A stretch of 62,143 nt of DNA from Verrucomicrobiaceae bacterium (lineage in GTDB: Bacteria > Verrucomicrobiota > Verrucomicrobiia > Verrucomicrobiales > Verrucomicrobiaceae): assembly GCA_016713245.1 (NCBI GenBank), contig JADJPM010000003.1:1-62143 (forward strand). Direction: 5' to 3'. Positions 43,238 through 51,119 of the stretch are shown here, piece after piece; the first letter of the stretch is position 1, and the number at the start of each line of letters is the position of its first letter. The translations under genes and the position numbers were made by a program. The notes beneath the pieces were generated by a model. That model worked only from the letters and a program-made list of their open reading frames with translations. It was not told where the DNA came from and searched no databases.

Positions 43238-43965
43238 AGAGTATCGTCTATGACCGCCTGCTTGAGGTGCAGCAACTCGCTCAGCGCAGTGATTACCTCA
43301 AAGACATGCTCGATGAGCTGGATCAAAGCGATGTCTATATCGTCTTCGGCCACATCGAAAAAGACAATAAAAGCGGCGAGGACGTGATTCCCGAGGGCAC
43401 CCGCATGGTGCGCCTGAATGAAGGCCTCCTCGATGGCAGTGATCCCCTGACCGAGGAGGACCTCGAAAAGGTGCAGCAGGCGCTGCGTGTCGTGATGCTG
43501 AAACGCCAAGATCAGACTGAGCAGCGCATTCACGCCCTGCTCTCCCGTCCCGAAGATCCACCCGAGGAGGATGAGGCGACGGAAGCCGCGCCCGAGCCTG
43601 AGCCTGAAAAGCCCGCCCGCAAGCCACGCAAAGCCCCCGAGAAAACCCGGCTGATGCCCCGCGTGGATGCGGTGTACCTGCATGGCATCGCCATGGCTAC
43701 CCGCCGGACCATCGCCGAGGCGGTGCTGCCGAGTCTGCTCTATGACATGCACGGCTTTGCCCAGCGCGGAGCCATGGACATGCTGCTCGTGCCGGAAAAG
43801 ACCGTCGCAGACGTGAAGATGCATGACTTTCTCGAAGCCCTGCAACCGGACCTCTCCCGCCTGGGATTCACCTCGGAGATCATCCGGCACGAGATTCAGC
43901 GCCTCGGAATGAGCGAAACCAAAACCTCCCTGGCCATCTCCTGGCGCACGCCCCGGCCGCTGTGA
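43234..43965 (+). CDS. Two-domain hypothetical protein (fused form)
   Basis: 243 residues. N-terminal domain (1-95: RSDYLKDMLDELDQSDVYIV, LTEEDLEKVQQALRVVM), an acidic/proline linker (108-140) and a C-terminal domain (141-243: RVDAVYLHGIAMATRRTIAE, HGFAQRGAMDMLLVP). In copy A the two domains are separate genes with another gene between them. Function is unknown. Confidence 0.6.
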   Translation: MKSIVYDRLLEVQQLAQRSDYLKDMLDELDQSDVYIVFGHIEKDNKSGEDVIPEGTRMVRLNEGLLDGSDPLTEEDLEKVQQALRVVMLKRQDQTEQRIHALLSRPEDPPEEDEATEAAPEPEPEKPARKPRKAPEKTRLMPRVDAVYLHGIAMATRRTIAEAVLPSLLYDMHGFAQRGAMDMLLVPEKTVADVKMHDFLEALQPDLSRLGFTSEIIRHEIQRLGMSETKTSLAISWRTPRPL

Positions 43966-44035
43966 CTTCACTGACCCTGCTGACCTGACTGACCTTCTCC
44001 CCTTCTCCAAGTCCCCTCTTCTCCACGTCTTCCCT

Positions 44036-44602
44036 ATGCGCACCCTCATCATCCAAATCGACGACCATAACGTCCGCTGCCAGCTCACGCATGGTTCACT
44101 GACTCACCAAGGCTTGATCCACCTGGAGCACGTCACGAGCTGGGGAAACCTCCTCCAGCAGGTCAAAGACGCGCTGAGCCTCGATGACCGCCCGCCGCCT
44201 GGGCTGCTCACGCATGGGAATTATCAGGAAAGGACCACGATGTCGAGCAATGGGCAGGAGGTAGTCTGGAAACCGCATCACTTCACCGGCGTGACCGTGC
44301 ATGGATGGGCGTGGGGATTCTGGCTGCCGGTGAAGACCGGACAGACGGCGGAGACCTGCTGCGGCTTTCGCACGAAGGAGGCGGCCCTCGCCGCGGCGCT
44401 GGCCCTCAGCACGAACCTGGACCGCATCACGGGAGATCTGCCGAATGCCAGCTACGAGCCCTTCCAGCTCGATGAGGCGTGGGCCTTCCTCGATGCCCTC
44501 GGCCAGGTGCATAGCACCTTCCCGAGTGCCCGCGATGCCTTTGCCGCCGCTTCGAAGCATCAAAGCGAGCGCGTCGTGCAAGCCGCCGGCGGCCCGAACT
44601 GA
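44036..44602 (+). CDS. Hypothetical early protein
   Basis: 188 residues: beta N-terminus (RTLIIQIDDHNVRCQLTHGS), central HFTGVTVHGWAWGFWLPVKT and helical C-terminus (FLDALGQVHSTFPSARDAFA). No family is recognised. Confidence 0.55.
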   Translation: MRTLIIQIDDHNVRCQLTHGSLTHQGLIHLEHVTSWGNLLQQVKDALSLDDRPPPGLLTHGNYQERTTMSSNGQEVVWKPHHFTGVTVHGWAWGFWLPVKTGQTAETCCGFRTKEAALAAALALSTNLDRITGDLPNASYEPFQLDEAWAFLDALGQVHSTFPSARDAFAAASKHQSERVVQAAGGPN

Positions 44603-44615
44603 AAACCTCACGACC

Positions 44616-44714
44616 ATGCCCCTCCTCGCCGAAATCAACTGGAACGAAGCCATCGAGACCCTCTGCGGTGCTGCCATCGTCATCGTCTTCTTTGTGATGA
44701 TGCCACGCAGCTAG
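44616..44714 (+). CDS. 32-residue membrane peptide
   Basis: M-PLLAEINWNEAIETLCG then a hydrophobic AAIVIVFFVMM end. The ORF is intact and identical in both copies although neighbouring frames are broken in copy A, which supports real coding. It may be a membrane-acting peptide. Confidence 0.55.
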   Translation: MPLLAEINWNEAIETLCGAAIVIVFFVMMPRS

Positions 44715-44759
44715 AACAGCCAACCAAGCACCACGAACCAAGAACCAAGAACAATCACC

Positions 44760-45155
44760 ATGCATCACTCCGCCATCCTCATCTCCCTCCTGCTGCTCCT
44801 CGCGGTCATTCTCCTGGCCATCAAATGGCAGGAGACCCGCGAGCTGAAGCGGGCCATGTCGAACATCTTCCACCGCATCGAGCAGCATCCGTTGGCCTTG
44901 TTCGCCTGGCAGCCGAAAGCGCCGCATCGCCCCGGACTGTGGCTGATCATCTTCGATGGCCCGAATGGGGCCCCGAAACGCACCCAACTGGAGATCACCA
45001 CGCACCGCAGCCGCGAAGGCATCGAGCAGGAAATCGGCGGCAAGATCCTCCTGAGCCTCGGCCCGCTGCCCTATGCCGGGGCCGCGCTGAAGGCTCTCGG
45101 CGAGAAGCGGCTGCCGAGCCGCGAGGAGGCCGCGCAACGCGAGGCGGAGGGGTGA
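44760..45155 (+). CDS. Membrane-anchored hypothetical protein
   Basis: 131 residues: one N-terminal membrane segment (AILISLLLLLAVILLAI), then a soluble domain (GLWLIIFDGPNGAPKRTQL, GIEQEIGGKILLSLG) and a charged tail. Orientation is probably N-out/C-in from the WQETRELKR after the segment. Function is unknown. Confidence 0.55.
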   Translation: MHHSAILISLLLLLAVILLAIKWQETRELKRAMSNIFHRIEQHPLALFAWQPKAPHRPGLWLIIFDGPNGAPKRTQLEITTHRSREGIEQEIGGKILLSLGPLPYAGAALKALGEKRLPSREEAAQREAEG

Positions 45156-45185
45156 GAGCGAAGGGCAAAGAGTAGAAAGCCAAAC

Positions 45186-45344
45186 CAGATCGCACGCATC
45201 ACCCTACCCGCCAGCCTGCGCAGTGATTTCAACCGCGCCCCCACGATCGAGTACCGCCGCGTCGCCTACCGCGCCATCCTGAACCACCTCAAGCACGAAC
45301 GCGAAAACCCGCCGCTCTTTGCCCTGCCCGCGAGCGCCGCTTGA
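45186..45344 (+). pseudogene. Remnant of a small gene lacking its start
   Basis: An open frame without ATG/GTG (RITLPASLRSDFNR ... RRVAYRAILNHLKHER). It matches the second half of the copy A gene at 3398-3637. The first half and the gene before it are absent here, so this looks like a deletion scar. Confidence 0.5.
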
Positions 45345-45366
45345 AACTTGAAACCTGAAACTTGGA
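45344..45366 (+). repeat. Heptamer spacer repeat
   Basis: TTGAAACTTGAAACCTGAAA units after the remnant. Confidence 0.7.
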
Positions 45367-45378
45367 ACCTTCCCCGCC

Positions 45379-45729
45379 ATGAACAAATCCGGACTCCACC
45401 TCATCCAGCTCCCACGCACGGCGATGGAGCAGCTCGCCTCGAAGTTTCCGGAAGGCGTGAACGTGCTCGTCGTGCCGCCGCAGGAGGCCGCGTGCTTCTG
45501 TGAGTTCATCCGGCTGCCGAAGGCGGGCGAGAAGGATCCCACCACAGGACTGCCACGCACCACGCTCATCGAGCTGCTTCAGGAGGCCGGTCCGGAGCGC
45601 ATCGCCGTGAAGCACCTGCGCAAACGCGGGGCCGCCACCGGCATCACACTCATCCCCAGGCAGCAGCTCATCAACTACATCAACGCCCAACCCGCGCCCG
45701 AGTGGCTCGAAACCGAAGAGGAAGAATAA
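45379..45729 (+). CDS. Hypothetical early protein
   Basis: 116 residues: a beta/alpha core (LASKFPEGVNVLVVPP, CFCEFIRLPKAGEKD), a helix (LIELLQEAGPERIAVKHLRK) and an acidic end. No family is recognised. Confidence 0.55.
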   Translation: MNKSGLHLIQLPRTAMEQLASKFPEGVNVLVVPPQEAACFCEFIRLPKAGEKDPTTGLPRTTLIELLQEAGPERIAVKHLRKRGAATGITLIPRQQLINYINAQPAPEWLETEEEE

Positions 45730-45734
45730 ACCTG

Positions 45735-45747
45735 ATACTTTTGTGAT
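45735..45747 (+). promoter_or_regulatory. ATACTTTTGTGAT motif
   Basis: Thirteen bases just before the HNH gene, repeated exactly at 54405-54417 before the gene at 54445. Both sit between a stop codon and the next ATG. Confidence 0.4.
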
Positions 45748-45750
45748 CTT

Positions 45751-46593
45751 ATGAAACCTTCCACCCCACGCCGCAAAGGCCCCAAGCCAGGCACGCCGCG
45801 AAAACTGCGCCTTGTCGATCAACCTGCCCTCGTGAGGAAGATGCACCGCGAGCACCTGGGCGGCCTGTACCTGCGTGATCTCCAGCGCAAGCATGGGTAC
45901 ATGGACGGCAACATCAAAAACGCCTTTGTCCGCCTCGGACTCGAAGTGAAGCTCTGCCCCACGCTGGGACACTACGAACGCACCCTGCACCGGCACAGCC
46001 GCGAGGAGATCCTCGCCCTGGTAGAGCAGACGCGCCGCATCGTGGTGCCGCCTGCGCTGCGCACGGAATGGCGGGAATGGACGATGGAAAAGCGCTGGTG
46101 GCTCATTCAAGCGCTCATCAAAAAGCATGGCATGCCTTACGAGCTGCCGAAAGGCCCCTACAGCGCCAATGTGGTGCCCTTCCACTACGGCACGCCGGCG
46201 GCCCATGAAACCGCCGCGAAGGTGAACGCCGGGCTCAACAGCCGCCAATGGCTCTGCCACCTCAAAATTATGAGCCGCGGCGTCATCTACGACGGCCACC
46301 TGTGGAGCTACGTCCCAGACAACGGCTATGTGCGCGGCCAGTTCAAAAAAGGCGAGGGCCGCAAGGTGCTGCATCGCGAGATCTACAAAGCCCATCACGG
46401 CGAGATCCCCGCCGGCTGCGTGGTCCGCTTCATCGACGGCAACGAAAACAACCTCGATCCCGCCAATCTCCGCCTCGCCACCCGGAACGATCTCGCCCGC
46501 GAGAACCAGGCCAAACACTTCACCTCCATCTCCCGGCGCAAACTCCAAGCCCTCCTCAAGCACGGCACCGTGAAGCTGCCCAAGGCGGCGTGA
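45751..46593 (+). CDS. HNH-type endonuclease
   Basis: 280 residues. The C-terminal part (about 205-265) has the HNH_3-type order: KVLHREIYKAHHGEIPAGCV, then VRFIDGNENNLDPANLRLAT and RNDLARENQ. The His before the DGN turn is replaced by Phe, as in a phage subfamily with the FxDGN form. The first 60 residues (PRRKGPKPGTPRKLRL ... HLGGLYLRDLQRKHG) are basic and probably bind DNA. It may be a homing-type or packaging-related nuclease. The stop codon overlaps the first cassette box (GCGTGAA^C). Confidence 0.7.
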   Translation: MKPSTPRRKGPKPGTPRKLRLVDQPALVRKMHREHLGGLYLRDLQRKHGYMDGNIKNAFVRLGLEVKLCPTLGHYERTLHRHSREEILALVEQTRRIVVPPALRTEWREWTMEKRWWLIQALIKKHGMPYELPKGPYSANVVPFHYGTPAAHETAAKVNAGLNSRQWLCHLKIMSRGVIYDGHLWSYVPDNGYVRGQFKKGEGRKVLHREIYKAHHGEIPAGCVVRFIDGNENNLDPANLRLATRNDLARENQAKHFTSISRRKLQALLKHGTVKLPKAA

Positions 46594-46684
46594 ACCGCCT
46601 CGGATCAGTGACCGCGAACCCATGACTATGAATACACGACAACCAGCCCAGAGCGGTTCACTGCATCCGATTTGTTCGGCGGAT
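46584..46684 (+). other. attC-like site B1, start of block 1
   Basis: Left GCGTGAA^C-cgcc-TCGGATCAGTGACCG; right CGGTTCACTGCATCCGA-ttt-GTTC-GGCGG. The arms pair with extra bases on the right strand. The same TCGGAT/ATCCGA inner arm opens block 2. Confidence 0.7.
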
Positions 46685-46936
46685 TACGACCGTTTGAACT
46701 TTTGGTGCCAAGGATGGTTGAGCAAGCTCAACCATGTGATCAGGCTGCTAAATCACAGCTTCAACGACAAACAAAGGGGCAGACTAGACGTGAGAATCAA
46801 CCATCTCCGCGCCCGTCACAATGCGGCAGTGAAACGCCGCCAACCGTTTGCCGACGCGCTTCTCAAACGTGAGCCGAACGACAAAGCTGACGGCACTGCC
46901 GGGGCGGAAACCAACCACAAACACACTGACTTATGA
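46622..46936 (+). CDS. Block 1 cassette gene 1, hypothetical
   Basis: 104 residues. The start is inside the attC loop; residues 1-20 are attC-coded. The body is helical and basic (WLSKLNHVIRLLNHSF, LRARHNAAVKRRQPFADALL). The tail after Glu-Pro-Asn is encoded by the next attC and overlaps the following ATG. It may bind nucleic acid. Confidence 0.6.
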   Translation: MTMNTRQPAQSGSLHPICSADYDRLNFWCQGWLSKLNHVIRLLNHSFNDKQRGRLDVRINHLRARHNAAVKRRQPFADALLKREPNDKADGTAGAETNHKHTDL

Positions 46937-47001
46937 GCCAAGAAATAGCATCTACGACACCCAGCGCCCCGGCAGTTGCCGTGCAGCGCCCTTGTTCGCC
47001 A
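46872..47001 (+). other. attC-like site B2
   Basis: Left GCCGAA^CGACAAAGCTG-ACGGCACTGCCGGGGCG; right CGCCCCGGCAGTTGCCGTGC-AGCGCCCTTGTTCGCC. A very good match with two extra bases. Confidence 0.8.
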
Positions 47002-47430
47002 GCGTCGTTTATCGCGGAGGTGCTGCGAAAGGACGAGGCAGCAGTGAGCGAACTCAAAACCCTGGTGCCTGAATACACGCCGCCGGATGAATACGCGGCC
47101 CTCCACACTCGCGGGAAAGAGGCGCTGAAAACACTGGACGAAATGACCAGCCTGCTCAGGTCCGCAATCTGCATCTGTGAGCGGCAAGGCACGGCGACAA
47201 ACTGGGAGGGCTTTGCCGCGTGCATCCGCAAGCTGGGGCTGAGTGGTGTCACTGCGCGCACTTATCGTCGGGCGGGGGGGGGCGGAAAAAACCCCAACAA
47301 ACCCAAAACAACACAACCACAAAACCCAAAAACCCCCCCCCACACCCCCCCCCCCCCCCCAACCGCCGGGGGGGGGGGAGACCCCCCCCCCAACGGGGCG
47401 GGCGGCCCGGGGGGCCAAGGGCAACAGATA
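46933..47430 (+). CDS. Block 1 cassette gene 2, hypothetical (insert near the end)
   Basis: The natural protein is about 113 residues, ending RTYRRANR as in copy A. attC-coded leader MSQEIASTTPSAPAVAV; body FIAEVLRKDEAAVSELKTLV, TLDEMTSLLRSAICICERQG, NWEGFAACIRKLGLSGVT, which looks helical and perhaps HTH-like. In this copy a low-complexity stretch at 47273-47420 interrupts the last codons. Confidence 0.55.
47273..47420. other. Low-complexity insert, probable artefact
   Basis: About 150 bases of G, C and A runs (for example C16 near 47344-47360) between GGCG and AACAGATAATT. Copy A is uninterrupted at the same place (5500-5512). It has no biological look and is probably a sequencing or assembly fault. 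Confidence 0.75.
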
Positions 47431-47459
47431 ATTAAACCAACCGCGAGCTGGCCTAACCA
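47422..47459 (+). other. attI-like site of block 1 (copy B)
   Basis: CAACAGATAATTAAACCAAC then CGCGAGCTGGCCTAACCAA; identical to 5509-5545 downstream of the box. The base pattern is shared with the block 2 site (53979-54019), differing at three positions. Confidence 0.6.
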
Positions 47460-47494
47460 ACACTCTCTTTCTTTCTCATCCCTCATCCCTCCCC

Positions 47495-48640
47495 ATGATC
47501 AAACTCGCCGATTTGCTCGACGGCATCGAAGCCGAAGCCCGCGCCGCTGAACAGCGCCTAGACATCCAAAGCATCGTGGCCCGCGCTAAACAGCGCGGCC
47601 TCATCAAAACCGCACGGGAAGAAACCGCCCTCACGCCGGCCGCTCGCCGCCTGGTGCGGAAGCTGGATGCCGATCTCCCGCCCCTCGATCGCGGGGCCGG
47701 TGAGAAGGCCACGAACCTCAAAGGCATCCTGCAAACCGATTGGATCGATGTCACGCCGGACATGGCCGAGGCCTGGCTGAAGCGGAACTTCAACAACCGC
47801 CCCGTCTCGCTCGATACCGTGCGTGCCTATGCCCGCGAGATGAAACGCGGCCGGTGGATGCCGGTGCATCAAGGCATCGCCTTCGATGTGAATGATAACC
47901 TCGTCGATGGCCAGCACCGCCTCATGGGGATCATCATGGCAGGCTGCACGGTGCGCCTCATGGTCACGTTTGGCCTGCCGTCGAAGATCGAAGGCACCCG
48001 CATGGTGGGCATGGATGTCGTCGATCGCGGTAAAACACGCACCGTGGCGGACCAGCTCAAAATCCAGCACGGCATTCACGGTGGCAGCATCCTCGCCATG
48101 ATCTGCAATCGCCTGGCCGCCATTTGCAGCCCGGAGCGCACCCGCCGCCTGAGCGTCGGCGAGATCCTCGACATCCACGATCAGTTCAAAGCCGGTGTCG
48201 ATTGGATGATCGAGGCCCGCCCGCGTGAGCACGGCCTCAAACAAGCCGGCGTGCTCGCCGCCTTTGCCTTTGCCTACCATGCCGAGGGCGCGGATTGGGC
48301 CAAAGGCCAGCTCGAAACCTACTGGCACCAGCTCACCGATGCCGCCCAGGAGCTGAATCCCCGCTGGCCCCTTTACCACCTGCGCACCTTTCTCACCGGG
48401 GATGCCGCCATCCTGCTGAGCCGTGGCAATGACCGCGCCCTCGCCGAGCTGGTGCTACAGGCCCTCATGCTCCAACAGCGCGGCGAAACGATTTCCGAAC
48501 TCACCCATGCCCTCGAAGGCGCGGTCTATTACCGATCCTGCCAGCCTGAGCGCGTGGCCTCGATCTCGGGGATCTTTGCGCTACCGGAGGTGAAGCCCCT
48601 CAAAACCGCCGAACCGAAGAAATGGAGGAAGGCGGCATGA
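47495..48640 (+). CDS. ParB/Srx-like DGQHRL phage protein
   Basis: 381 residues. The signature LVDGQHRLMGIIMAGCTVRL (about 134-153), preceded by RPVSLDTVRAYAREMKRGRW and GIAFDVNDN, is the ParB-type nuclease-fold core seen in many phage proteins. The C-terminal half is helical. It is next to a replication-like gene; a role in replication or DNA modification is inferred. It starts just after the attI-like site, so cassettes insert directly upstream of it. Confidence 0.65.
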   Translation: MIKLADLLDGIEAEARAAEQRLDIQSIVARAKQRGLIKTAREETALTPAARRLVRKLDADLPPLDRGAGEKATNLKGILQTDWIDVTPDMAEAWLKRNFNNRPVSLDTVRAYAREMKRGRWMPVHQGIAFDVNDNLVDGQHRLMGIIMAGCTVRLMVTFGLPSKIEGTRMVGMDVVDRGKTRTVADQLKIQHGIHGGSILAMICNRLAAICSPERTRRLSVGEILDIHDQFKAGVDWMIEARPREHGLKQAGVLAAFAFAYHAEGADWAKGQLETYWHQLTDAAQELNPRWPLYHLRTFLTGDAAILLSRGNDRALAELVLQALMLQQRGETISELTHALEGAVYYRSCQPERVASISGIFALPEVKPLKTAEPKKWRKAA

Positions 48641-48828
48641 GCAGCAAAGCGACACCCCGCCAAGGCCAGAAGTGGGCCACGAACTTCGGCAAGGAAGTGA
48701 TCAAGCTCACCCGCGTGGGCACGCGGAACGTGTACTTCCAAACGGACACTGGATCCGGTTTCATGCTGCGCAGCCGTCTCGTGCAGGAATGGGGCCTCGT
48801 GCCTCGCAACTTCAAAGCGAATCCATGA
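48637..48828 (+). CDS. 63-residue hypothetical protein
   Basis: Small beta-rich basic protein (KEVIKLTRVGTRNVYFQTDT, GSGFMLRSRLVQEW), SH3-like in look. Overlaps its neighbours by 4 bases on both sides, so it is part of the replication operon. Confidence 0.6.
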   Translation: MSSKATPRQGQKWATNFGKEVIKLTRVGTRNVYFQTDTGSGFMLRSRLVQEWGLVPRNFKANP

Positions 48829-49814
48829 AGATCACCGAAACCTACACCGCCCTCGCTGCCTGTGCCCGCCGGCGTCTCTCCGGAGAATGGGAATGCACCG
48901 CTGCCGAGCGGGATCTGCTCACCCTCATCACGGAGCTGAGCTTTGATCTGGCTCAGACATGGGCCGCCGTGCCCTGTCTGGCCGATTTCGCCGCCGTGCT
49001 CGGCCTTCACAAAAGCACCGTCTGCCGTGCGCTGCGCACGGCCCGCGAGAAAGGCTTCCTTCTCGTGATGCTGCGCCGTGATGAGACTCTTTACTCGATC
49101 TGCACCGAAACGCGTGGCAATGCCTCCGAAAGGCCCGGCGAGGCCAGCCAGGTGAAAGCCCGCCTCCTGGACATCAACCGCGTGCGAGCCGCTGGCAGCG
49201 CCGATGTGGATGGTCAACAACGCCTCCCCGGTGTGCTTCCGAGCGAGGAAACCGAAGCGCCCGCCAAGGCCTTTGCCGCGATGATGGAAGTGCCTGAGCC
49301 TTCCGCCTCAGCACCTCCACCCGCGCCACACCCGATGTCCGGCGGCGATGACAACGAAACGGACAACGAAACGGACGCCGAATTCAAGACCCGACTTGAG
49401 AGGATGGTGCTCACGATGGAATCGAAGCGGCAAGATCCCGTCTCACCCGCCCTCGAGGTGCCACGATCTCCCCGAGATCGCTCCCCGCTCGAAGCCCAGA
49501 CCTTTGACGACCAAATGAAGATGCTCTGTCGAGGACTGCGAGATGAGCAGCGGCACGCCATGAACCTCCTCCGCGAGGAATTCGCCAGCGCCAGCAAGCT
49601 CGAGGAAGCCGCTTTTTTCAAATGGGGCCGCCTTTGGAAGTCCCGCGTGATGAAAAACCCGCTCCAATGCCTCCAGGTCGCCGGAGAACACAAAGCCCTC
49701 CGCCTCACCACCGGCGAAGGTGCCAACCAACCCGGTGCCTGGATGTACCGGGCACTGCAAAGCCTGATGACCTGTGCGGCGCAGAACGTCTCGGATCAGA
49801 TACGCGAGGAGTAA
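48825..49814 (+). CDS. Replication-initiator-like winged-helix protein
   Basis: 329 residues. Residues 20-85 (AERDLLTLITELSFDLAQTW, LADFAAVLGLHKSTVCRALR, TAREKGFLLV) form a winged helix like the N-terminus of phage replication proteins. A disordered acidic middle (DDNETDNETDAEFK) and helical C-terminus follow. An origin may lie inside the gene, but I cannot identify iterons. The last eight codons are read through the first attC arm of block 2, so the cassette site overlaps the gene end. Confidence 0.6.
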   Translation: MKITETYTALAACARRRLSGEWECTAAERDLLTLITELSFDLAQTWAAVPCLADFAAVLGLHKSTVCRALRTAREKGFLLVMLRRDETLYSICTETRGNASERPGEASQVKARLLDINRVRAAGSADVDGQQRLPGVLPSEETEAPAKAFAAMMEVPEPSASAPPPAPHPMSGGDDNETDNETDAEFKTRLERMVLTMESKRQDPVSPALEVPRSPRDRSPLEAQTFDDQMKMLCRGLRDEQRHAMNLLREEFASASKLEEAAFFKWGRLWKSRVMKNPLQCLQVAGEHKALRLTTGEGANQPGAWMYRALQSLMTCAAQNVSDQIREE

Positions 49815-49878
49815 AATATGGAAAACACGACAGCCAGCCCCCGAGCGTTATCTGCATCCGATTTGTTCGGCGTTGCGC
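49778..49878 (+). other. attC-like site B3, distal end of block 2
   Basis: GCGCAGAA^C-gtc-TCGGATcAGATA-CGC against GCGTTATCTGCATCCGA-ttt-GTTC-GGCGTTGCGC. Pairing is extensive with extra-helical bases on one strand, as in attC sites. Confidence 0.75.
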
Positions 49879-50084
49879 ATGGAGGGGTATGGTGCTGCGA
49901 GCACAAGGAAAAATGCAAATGGCAGGGGTTCGCATTGCATCAAGGCTTAGCTTGGGGTGAGGTGCCAAAACTCTTTCCCGGCTACCGTGACTGGAGATCT
50001 GCCCACGACCAAGAATGCGGCGGGAGACTTATCCAATTGGTTGAGCCGAACATTCCAACTGTGCCGACCCGAAGGGCTGAATAA
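49818..50084 (+). CDS. Cassette gene 1, hypothetical Cys/His protein
   Basis: 88 residues. The first 25 (MENTTASPRALSASDLFG...) are attC-coded. WCCEHKEKCKWQGF and HDQECGG offer Cys/His pairs that could hold zinc. The last 11 residues (IPTVPTRRAE and the preceding Asn) come from the next cassette's attC; in copy A a different neighbour gives a different tail. The stop overlaps the next start (TAATG). Confidence 0.65.
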   Translation: MENTTASPRALSASDLFGVAHGGVWCCEHKEKCKWQGFALHQGLAWGEVPKLFPGYRDWRSAHDQECGGRLIQLVEPNIPTVPTRRAE

Positions 50085-50148
50085 TGAGCACCGAAACCAT
50101 AACCAACGTCCACCAGCCCGCAGGGTTGGCACCAGTGCCTGTTCTGCC
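50044..50148 (+). other. attC-like site B4
   Basis: Left GCCGAA^CATTCCAACT-GTGCCGACCC and GGGCTG; right CAGCCCGCAGGGTTGGCACC-AGTGCCTGTTCTGCC. Confidence 0.75.
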
Positions 50149-50458
50149 TTGGGATGGAATGTGGAATCTCGATGATGATGCCGAGATGTTGGTCATGCTC
50201 AAGACCCTCGCTCTCCGCCACAAACCTGCCCTGCTCATGATCAACGGCCAATGGCAAATGGGCTGGAAGGGCAAAAGAGAAGTGTGGGGGATGCGGCTGC
50301 CGTGCCCTCGCCGGGCCATCCGAGATGCGACCGAACGCCTATTCAAGGCCATCAAAGGCCGCGATGTCGTGAATGGTGACTATCCGCCGAATCCACGCCT
50401 ACCGGGAGTGCGGGCCGTTGAAGTGCTCGCCCTCGCGGAGAGTTGGCAGAACGAATAG
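50084..50458 (+). CDS. Cassette gene 2, hypothetical
   Basis: 124 residues. attC-coded leader MSTETITNVHQPAGLAPVPV; body MWNLDDDAEMLVMLKTLALR, LLMINGQWQMGWKGKREVWG, AIRDATERLFKAIKGRDVVN. It looks like a small alpha/beta protein. The final Asn-Glu-stop straddles the next box. No family is recognised. Confidence 0.6.
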   Translation: MSTETITNVHQPAGLAPVPVLPWDGMWNLDDDAEMLVMLKTLALRHKPALLMINGQWQMGWKGKREVWGMRLPCPRRAIRDATERLFKAIKGRDVVNGDYPPNPRLPGVRAVEVLALAESWQNE

Positions 50459-50536
50459 CATGACCTACGCCGCCACAGACTCCTCAAGCAGGAACCAGCG
50501 CCTTTCGGCGTTAGGTCCATGCGCTGGTTCTCGTCC
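50445..50536 (+). other. attC-like site B5
   Basis: Left GGCAGAA^CGAATAGCATG-ACCTACGCCG; right CGGCGTTAGGTCCATGCGCT-GGTTCTCG. One arm contains GTTAGGT, a canonical GTTRRRY, in an inner position. Confidence 0.75.
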
Positions 50537-51038
50537 GTTGGCTCCTCGCGGTGGCAATGATCGAGTCTGGACGCCTGACGCTCTTGCTGTTCGCATCGTC
50601 TCACACTTTAGCCCATCTGGCCGCATTCTTGAGCCGTGCAAAGGCCAAGGTGCCTTCGTCCGAGCCATGCCGGGCTGTGAATGGTGCGAGATTGACGAAG
50701 GGAGGGACTTCCTCACCGTCGAAGGGCGATGGGATTGGATCGTGACGAATCCGCCGTGGTCGCAATTCAGGCCGTTCCTCGCTAAGTCCATGCAGGTCGC
50801 TGACAATATAGTGTTCCTCGCCCTACTCAATGCGTGGTTCATGCGGGCTCGGGTCGCTGACATGCGCAGAGAGGGATTCGGCATCGTCGAGGTGTTGATG
50901 ATCGACACGCCGCCGAAGCCCTGGCCGCAAACGGGCTTCCAACTCGCTGCCGTCCACGCCAAGCGCGGGCATGGCGGGCCGACGATCTTTAGTTACGAGA
51001 ACGATGCGGATCAGGCGACGGCGAGCGGGAAGCGTTGA
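50460..51038 (+). CDS. Cassette gene 3, DNA methyltransferase-like protein
   Basis: 192 residues. After an attC-coded leader (MTYAATDSSSRNQRLSALG...) it shows VWTPDALAVRIVSHFSPSG, motif I as LEPCKGQGAF (about 56-65), an acidic motif II region (EWCEIDEGRDF) and the catalytic NPPW (about 96-99), the DPPY-like motif of adenine methyltransferases. At about 150 residues for the body it is short, with little room for a target-recognition domain. It may protect phage DNA. The tail after Ser-Tyr-Glu-Asn is supplied by the next attC. Confidence 0.7.
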   Translation: MTYAATDSSSRNQRLSALGPCAGSRPLAPRGGNDRVWTPDALAVRIVSHFSPSGRILEPCKGQGAFVRAMPGCEWCEIDEGRDFLTVEGRWDWIVTNPPWSQFRPFLAKSMQVADNIVFLALLNAWFMRARVADMRREGFGIVEVLMIDTPPKPWPQTGFQLAAVHAKRGHGGPTIFSYENDADQATASGKR

Positions 51039-51092
51039 TTTCACGACAGATGAGCTACGAGCCGTTGCCTGCATCCCGCTGGTTCTCATTCC
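50995..51092 (+). other. attC-like site B6, point of divergence from copy A
   Basis: Left ACGAGAA^C-gat-GCGGATcAGGCgACGGC; right GCCGTTGCCTGCATCCCGCT-GGTTCTC. Copies A and B are the same up to AAC and different after it. Confidence 0.75.
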
Positions 51093-51119
51093 GTGGTCTA
51101 AAGCTCCCGAAAAATAAAT

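Noticed and set aside
47273..47420. G and C runs resembling a G-quadruplex or switch element
   Set aside because: Absent at the same place in copy A, interrupts the last codons of a gene, and looks like a base-calling or assembly failure.
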